From: Argopecten irradians
Lineage: Eukaryota > Mollusca > Bivalvia > Pectinida > Pectinidae
Assembly (NCBI RefSeq): GCF_041381155.1
Contig: NC_091146.1
Coordinates: forward strand, 34,571,328-34,635,327
DNA length: 64,000 bases
Direction of reading: 5' to 3'
Part shown: positions 53,201 to 62,200 of the stretch, one piece after another
Numbering within the stretch: the stretch's first letter is position 1
How the letters are laid out: each line of letters opens with the position of its first letter
Position numbers and translations under genes: made by a program
Notes under the pieces: model-generated
Databases searched by the model: none
What the model was told of the DNA's origin: nothing
What the model saw: only the letters and a program-made list of their open reading frames with translations

Positions 53201-56200
53201 TATCAAAAGTACTTTGTTAACAATGACTTAATTGACAATAATTGAATTGAGAGAAATATAATTGACAGAGTTATGGTTCTTTGTTCTTGAGATATAAGTC
53301 TTAAGACTATTCACTTTGATTTTGATTTCAGCTCCTAGACTTATTATTGGTGCAATCTATAAATACATCCGACAGAAAATGAAGGTGAGTTACTTCCTTT
53401 CTTCCCTCCTTCCTTCCTTGTCATACTCATTTCCTTTCTCCTCTCTCTCTCTCTTTTTTTCTCTCTCTTTCTCTCTCTCTGTTTTTCAAAATTTCTTTGA
53501 ACAATTTAAATTCTCTCTTTGGTTTGATTCTCTCTTTTGAATTTATCCTTTTCCCCCTCTCTTTCCTTTCTCCCTGCTTTCCTTTTCTCCCCGTCCGCAG
53601 CTATCAACAATTGACTACTTCTTCATAACGCTGGTCGGAATTTAACAAAATTTGACTAGTAACATACTTATGGGGTACTGACTCAAAATTGTACAAATGG
53701 TCAGGGTAACCCCCTGGAGACCTGAGGGGCGGGGCCAAAAGGGGTCAATTTAAATGTTTTCATATAAACAACTTCTTCTCTGAAACTAAGCATAGGATTA
53801 CACTCAAAATTTGGGTCGGGTCAAATGGTCGGGCTGACCCCACGGTGGCTTGAAGGGCAGGGCCAAAAGTGTCAATTAGGCTATTTTGATATAAATGACT
53901 TCTTCTTTGAAGCATGGAATAATACTCAAATTGCAACAGTAGCATCCTTATGGGGCTGGAAATCAAAATTGTACAATATTATGGGGCTTAATGACCTCCT
54001 CAGGGCCTGAGTGCCGGGCCAAAAAGGTAAATTTTGCCATATAAACCACTTCTTCTCTGAAACTTAGAATTGAGTAACACTCATAGTGATTTTGTATTGA
54101 TAACATCATTATATGGTGGGTATTCAAAGTTTAGAGTTTTTGTGATAATAACTAAAAAATACTCAGATGAGCGATACAGGTCCTATGGGCCTCTTTTATT
54201 GTTGGTGTTGCAGAAATCTCTCACAGCTATAACTAGTGACAAATCAATGAATTGAGAGAGAAATAAGTATGTAATATAATGTTAGTGTTGCAGAAATCTC
54301 TCACAGCTATAACTAGTGACAAATCGATGAATTGTGAGAGATATAAATATGTAATATAATGTTCGTGTTGTAGAAATCGCTCACAGCTAAAACCAATCAC
54401 AAATCAGTGAATTGTGAGAAAAATGAGCATCTATATCTATATTGTTTGTTTTGTAGATATCTTTCGCGGCTTAAACTGGTGAGAAATCAGTGAATTGTGA
54501 GAGAAATAAGTATTTATTTTTCTGTTGTAGATGTTGTGGACTAAAGACCTTAAGATGAATACTGTACATGTAGAGGATGTGTGTCGAGCTGTGTGGCATC
54601 TCTGTCTCCATGGCAACCGAGGCCAAGTGTATAATATTGTAGATAGTGCTGACACAAGTAAGTACCTTTAACTTCTTATCCCTTAAGTGAATGGATTCTT
54701 CATTCTTTATTGTAGTATTATCCAGTTCCATCTCACATTCGAGATTATTCTCCAATACATGACAGAGTTATCTCCCATACATATGACAGGGCTATCTTCC
54801 ATACATGACAGGGTTATCTCCCATACATGACAGGGTTATCTCCCATACATGACAGGGTTATCTCCCATACATGACAGTGTAATATCCCATATATGACAGG
54901 GTTTCTGCCATACTTGACAGGGTTATCTCCCATATGTGACAGGTTTTTCTCCCATACTTGACAGGGTTATCTCCCATACATGACAGGGTTGCCTATACAT
55001 GACAGGGTTATCTCCCATATATGACAGGCAAAGGGTTATCCAACATTTGCTACTGAAAAAATAAATATGTCTTTTAATGGGGTAGGGGAAAGACAGCTCA
55101 CATACATTAGACAATGGCGTGATGTCATCAACATATGCAGCAACCATGCATTGTCGATGCCATTAATTTTGATGTTGTGTGGCTCCCGGCAAACCTCTTC
55201 TTGACCAGCGAAAAACTTAAAATAGGTACAGTTTCATTTGCTTGTTTTTATGTAAAATCACAAAAACAAAAATCGTGAAAATAACCGCATATACGGTATT
55301 ATGATGAACAATTTTGACCTTGACCTTGTTTTTTTCACAGCTCAAGGTAGAGTATGCCACCTGGTGTCAGAACTGTTCAACATCCAGTATGACTTCGTGG
55401 GTTCTATGTTCTCCAACATAGCCAAGGTAGATAACTCCATCAAACTTTATTTTGTATAGCCAAGGTAGATAACTCCATCAAACTTTATTTTCTATAGCAT
55501 TGATATAAATTACCACAATTGAGTGGTTCAGTACTGGAAATACTATTTTACAAAATTTATCTCTGTACATGAATTAATGCTTCATTAAAAACAATGTAAA
55601 AAGCACTAAAATAAAACTTTGTCCAAAATGAGTATGTTAATGTTATTCACATGTTGTCTGCTTATATAAAACAATACTACACAATCAGCCGTTGTTGTAC
55701 AGAATGAGAATAAACAAATCTTTCTGTGTTACTTTTAAAACCATTCATAAAATTTTCAATTGAAATTCATTTTCTTGGTTAAACATTATAAAATTGAAAT
55801 TTTTTGTCTGCAGACATCAGCAACAGATATTACCCTTCAAATTATTTATACATTTAATGTCATTTTACTACTTGTCAAATAAATAACAAATAAAATCTCC
55901 AATCCAAATACAATAAGATCCTAACTCATTATATTACCAGTGCCTTTAATGTGTGCAGTTTTGAAAATTACCTGGTGTACATTATTTCCCTACTTCAGGT
56001 GAACATCACAAATGTCGTTTACTTTCGTTTTTCAAGTGAACATGACAAGTGTCGTTTAAATTTGTTTTTCAGGTGAACATGACAAGTGTCATTTAAATTC
56101 GTTTTTCAGGTGAACATGACAAGTGTCGTTTACTCTCGTTTTTTCAGGTGAACATGACGAGTGTTGTTTACTTTCGTTTTTCAGGTGAACATGACAAGTG

Positions 56201-59200
56201 TCGTTTAAATTTGTTTTTCAAGTGAACATGACAAGTGTCGTTTAAATTTGTTTTTCAGGTGAACATGACAAATGTCGTTTACTTTTGTTTTTCAGGTGAA
56301 CATAACAAGTGTCATTTAAATTTGTTTTTCAGGTGAACATGACAAGTGTCGTTTACTCTCGTTTTTAGGTCATCTGACCCGAAGGGTCAGGATGACCTAT
56401 AGTCATCATGTTTCGTCCGTCGTCGTCCGCCGTGCGCCGTGCGCCGTCCGCCGTCCGCCGTCCGCCGTGCGCCGTGCGTTAACTTTTCACATTTTGAACT
56501 TCTTCTCAAGTTCTACCAGTGCGATTAGGCTGAAACTTGCGTGAAATGATCCTGACATGGTCCCGACAAAGTGTTGTTATTTTTCGGGTCGATCCGAAAT
56601 CCAAGATGGCCGCCACAGCCGCCATCTTGAAAACACATTTTGAACTTCTTCTCAAGTTCTACCGGTGCGATTTGGCTGAAACTTGCGTGAAATGATCCTG
56701 ACATGGTCCCGACAAAGTGTTGTTATTTTTCGGGTCGATCCGAAATCCAAGATGGCCGCCATCTTGAAAACACATTTTGAACTTCTTCTCAAGTTCTACC
56801 AGTGCGATTTGACTGAAACTTGCATGAAATGATCCTGACATGGTCCCGACAAAGTGTTGTTATTTTTCGGGTCGTTCCGAAATCAAAGATGGCCGCCACA
56901 GCCGCCATCTTGAAAACACATTTTGAACTTCTTCTCAAGTTCTACCAGTGCGATTAGGCTGAAACTTGCGTGAAATGATCCTGACATGGTCCCGACAAAG
57001 TGTTCATATTTTTTGGGTCGATCCGAAATCCAAGATGGCCACCACAGCCGCCATCTTGAAAACACATTTTGAACTTCTTCTCAAGTTCTACCGGTGCGAT
57101 TTGGCTGAAACTTGCGTGAAATGATCCTGACATGGTCCCGACAAAGTGTTGTTATTTTTCGGGTCGATCCGAAATCCAAGATGGCCGCCACAGCTGCCAT
57201 CTTGAAAACACATTTTGAACTTCTTCTCAAGTTCTGTCGGTGCGATTTGGCTGAAACTTGCATGAAATGATCCTGACATGGTCCCGACAAAGTGTTGTTA
57301 TTTTTTGGGTCGATCCGAAATCCAAGATGGCCGCCACAGCCGCCATCTTGAAAACACATTTTGAACTTCTTCTCAAGTTCTACCGGTGCGATTTAGCTGA
57401 AACTTGCATGAAATGATCCTGACATGGTCCCGACAAAGTGTTGTTATTTTTTGGGTCGATCTAAAATTCAAGATGGCCACCACAGCCGCCATCTTGAAAA
57501 CACATTTTGAACTTCTTCTCAAGTTCTACCGGTGCGATTTGGCTGAAACTTGCATGGAATGATCCTGACATGGTCCCGACAAAGTGTTGTTATTTTTCGT
57601 GTTGATCCGAAATCCAAGATGGCCGCCACAGCCGCCATCTTGAAAACACATTTTGAACTTCTTCTCAAGTTCTACCGGTTCGATTAGGCTGAAACTTGCG
57701 TGAAATGATCCTTACATGGTCCCGACAAAGTGTTGTTATTTTTCAGGTCGATCTGAAATCCAAGATGGCTGCCACATCCGCCATCTTGAAAACACATTTT
57801 GAAGTTCTTCTCAAGTTCTACCGGTGCGATTTGGCTGAAACTTGCATGAGATGATCCTGACATGGTCCCGACAAAGTGTTGTTATTTTTTGGGTCGATCT
57901 AAAATTCAAGATGGCCTCCACAGCCTCCATCTTGAAAATACATTTTGGGATTAATTTTGCAAAAAAATTATACGACACTCGTGTTGGTTTATGATGCGGG
58001 CGCATTCAAAATCGGCCGAGCCAACAACCTTAAGGCCCTTGGGCCTCTTGTTTGAAATAAAATTTGTTGAAAGAAATTGAAAATGATCCTGACATGGTCC
58101 TGAAAAAGTGACACCATATATAATTAATTTTACTATTGCCAAGGTAGTCAGATGACCGTTAAGGCCCTTTGGGCCTCTTGTTTCAGGTGAACATGACGAG
58201 TGTCGTTTACTTTTGTTTTTCAGGTGAACATAACAAGTGTCATTTAAATTCGTTTTTCAGGTGAACATGACAAGTGTCGTTTACTCTCGTTTTTTCAGGT
58301 GAACATGACGAGTGTTGTTTACTTTCGTTTTTCAGGTGAACATGACAAGTGTCGTTTACTCTCGTTTTTTCAGGTGAACATGACGAGTGTCGTTTACTCT
58401 CGTTTTTTCAGGTGAACATGACGAGCGTTGTTGAGGAGATCAATGATAAACACATGACACCGTGGGCTGCAGCCTGTCAGATGGATGACGTCGCCAACAC
58501 TCCACTCAACCCCTTCATAGACGAGGTAGGGGGAGTGTAAATACAAATCAAGAAAAATATTTTATAGCAAAATAATTCATACACGTAAATAATTCAAAAT
58601 TGGTAAACAGCAAGTAAAACCAGAGAGCGTAGTCAGGGGAACAACTCTAATAGTATTATAAGCTAGGTGGCACTATCGTCACCTAGCATCAGTTCTTTGC
58701 TTGATGGTATATTACATAATCAGTAAATAATTATAATATGTATTGATTTATGTGTGCAGCTCAGGTCGAGAGCATAGGCAATCGTTCATAAATAGATATT
58801 TTCAATTTATTTATTCTTGTTTATTGTTCCCCCATTGACGTAGGTTTAAGTAAACTCTGATATTGCTTACCTAAAGGGTGGAATATCATTACCCTGAAAA
58901 CCAAGTATATATTAAAAATAGAATATTTCTTTCACATCATATTTAGTTAGGGTTTTATTTATTTGTGTAATCCTATTAACAGCCAGGGTCATGTAAGGTC
59001 ATGTACCTGGCAACTGTCCCATATGAGATTCAAACTCGAAACCCAGAAGTGGAAGCTTGTGGTAATATGTCGGAACATTAAAGATGCTCCACCGCAGACA
59101 AATGGTATTTTTTCACTATCAAAAACAGGAGCAGACGATTCAATAATTTTCTTCAGTTACAAAAGTTACTGACTTTACACCATTACCACCATTGAAATGT

Positions 59201-62200
59201 TTGAGCTTCTAATTTTATTTTAAGTTAAAAGTATAAGAAATAATTGATTGCATCCCGAAAAAATTCCCTGGCACTATTATATCCTATATGCAATGAAGAA
59301 CTGAATGCCCATGCATCAAAGGCAAAATACATTATTTCATATTATTTTTTGTGTTATTTAGACATATATAAAATGATTAAACACCAATTATTGTTCAAAT
59401 GATGAATATCATTTATGCTTTGTTGGCGATGGAACATCTTTATAATACCAGTATCATTGAAACGATACTGATGAAGTATTGTTTAGTTTCATTCTTAACG
59501 TTATCCAACCCTAGATATAAGATCATGAAGATAATAAAGGTTTTAGTAAAGAATGAGAAACATTGATCTTTTTCCTTTAAATTTCTGATTATGATATTTC
59601 ATTAATAGGAACTACTGTACAACAAACATCTATACCTGGAGGGACAGAAGCTGTCAGATACAGGATTTACATACCAGATTCCGGCACCACGGCTGGATCA
59701 TCTCCGTGAGGTAACCATGACAACATTCTCCTTTAAAACATTCTTTCATCTATAGGCAATAAGGGAGAGACCAACAATGTATGTATAGGGCATTGTACAA
59801 TATCTGTGGTTGGAAATGACAAAACATAATCATATTTACAAAAGAAAAAGTCTCGACCTGCAATAGAATTACTGTATTGTTGTTAAATTTTGTGGATGTA
59901 AAATTTCACGATTTACTGATTGGACCTTATTCGCGGGGGTTTTTATTTTTTGTGAATTTTTAGGTCATCTGACCGAAGGTCAGGATGACCTATTGTCATC
60001 GTGTTTCGTCCGTCGTCATGGCCGCGCCGTCCGCCGTCCGCCGTGCGTCGTGCGTAAAACTATTTATACAAAAGCCTACTCCTCCTAAACCCTTGAGTGA
60101 ATTACAACCATATTTGGTGTGAAACATCCTTGGGGAAGGACAATCATATTTTTATATAAATGAGATAAGTCCGACCCCTAGGGGCAGAGGGGCGGGGCCC
60201 CAAAAGGGCAAATTTTCTTAATTTAAGCTTTTAAATCCTACTCCTCCTTCATCCTTGGATGGATTTCATCCATATTTAGTGTGAAACATCATTGGGGACC
60301 GACAATCATATTTTATATAAATGAGCCTGGTCCGACCCCTAGGGGCTGAGTGGTGGGGCCCCAAAAGGGCAAATTTTTCTTAATTTTAGCCTTTAAAAAA
60401 ATCCTACTCCTCCTTCATCCTTGGATGGATTTCATCTATATTTGGTGTGAAACATCATTGGGGAAGGACAATCATATTTTATATAAATGAGCTTGGTCCG
60501 ACTCCTAGGGGCTGAGGGGTGGGGCCCCAAAAGGGCAAATTTTCTTAATTTTAGCTTTAAAATCCTACTCTTTCCTCATCCTTGGATGGATTTCATCCAT
60601 ATTTGGTGTGAAACATCATTATGGATGGACAATCATATATTATATAAATGAGCCTGGTCCGACCCCTAGGGGCTGAGGGGTAGGGCCTTAAAAGGGCAAA
60701 TTTTCTTAATTTTAGCTTTAAAATCCTACTCCTCCTTCATCCTTGGATGAATTTCATCCATATTTGGTGTGAAACATCATTGGGGAAGGACAATCATATT
60801 TTATATAAATGAGTCTGGTTTGACCCCTAGGGGCTGAGGGGTAGGGCCCCAAAAGGGCAAATTTTCTTAATTTTAGCTGGCCCAATTCCTGTTTTCAGGT
60901 TTCGGTCTCCGATCTCAATGATTTTATAGGGGTTTAATTGATGCCGAACAACATACAACATTTTCGTAAAGATTTTTGGTATTCCAAGATGGCCGCTGGC
61001 CCACTTCCTGTTTTAAGGTTTCAACCTCCGATCTCAATGAAAATTGGTCTATAGGGGTTTTAATTGATGCCGAACAACATGAAAACATTTTCATAAAGAT
61101 TTTGGTATTCCAAGATGGCCACTGGCCCACTTCCTGTTTTCAGGTTTCACTCTCCGATCTCAATGAAAATTGGTCTATAGGGGTTTTAATTGATTCAGAA
61201 GGGGGAACTTTAGGTGAGGACAATCATATTTTATGAAGGACCAAGCTAAGACCCATGGGGATAGTATGGCGGAGGTCCAAAATGGGAGCTTTGCTGAAAT
61301 TTGGCTTTAAAATCTGACGACTCCTCATATTAATCCTTGAATTGGTTACAACCATATATGGATGAAGGGCTACCAAGTTTGTTCAACAAATGATATTTAC
61401 CTATTTCAGAAACTTACATATTCAACTAAGGAGTTCCTTGTATTGTTTATATTAATCGTTAACCAATTTGCTTTATACTGTGACTTTGTTGTTTTGTGCC
61501 ATGAGTCAGATGACCGTTTAATTTTTGTGAATTTTCTTTCTAATCCTTTAAAGTTCCATTCTTATGACAGGTTTAATATGTGAAATCGTGGTTATGATAA
61601 TTTTTGCGAAGTATTGAATTTTTGCGATTTTGGATGGACATGTGAATTTCGCAAAATTAAAACCCTCGCCAATATTAGCGACTATACAGTATATTGACTC
61701 TGGCTGTTCTGACCGCCCCTCTCAGACACTTCTGATGCCGCTTGACTGAGGAAGATGAGGGCCCCATAAGGGATAAATTATAATAAATTCCTTTAATATA
61801 ATTGTTAACATTAAACTTATCATAGAGCCTTGATCAATATCTACTCAATTCAATACAATGAGGCCACTATTTTAAATCAAGGGGAGGTAATTTATAGGTT
61901 ATAGATGGTTCTCAACAGGATTTGCAGTTCTACCTTATCATCATTGCTCAACATCTTAAATATGGAAATATTGAAATACTCACTGTTCAGGAAAAAATAA
62001 TAAAACATATTTTTATTTATTTTTATTTTGATTGATTTGAAATCAATTTACTGTTACAGTATTTTAATTTGATTTCTTTTGAACTTATTTACATTTCAAT
62101 TTATATTTTGAATTTCAGATGCTAGATGATTACATCATTTTAGGCTTATTTCCTAAATCTCTCCTAAAACAAGAGATTTCTGGCAAGGGAGAGCACTCTG

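Noticed and set aside
56659..58005. Repeated minus-strand frames (MSGSFHASFSQIA...)
   Set aside because: Core repeats of a Helitron/pearl-like element; no support as protein.
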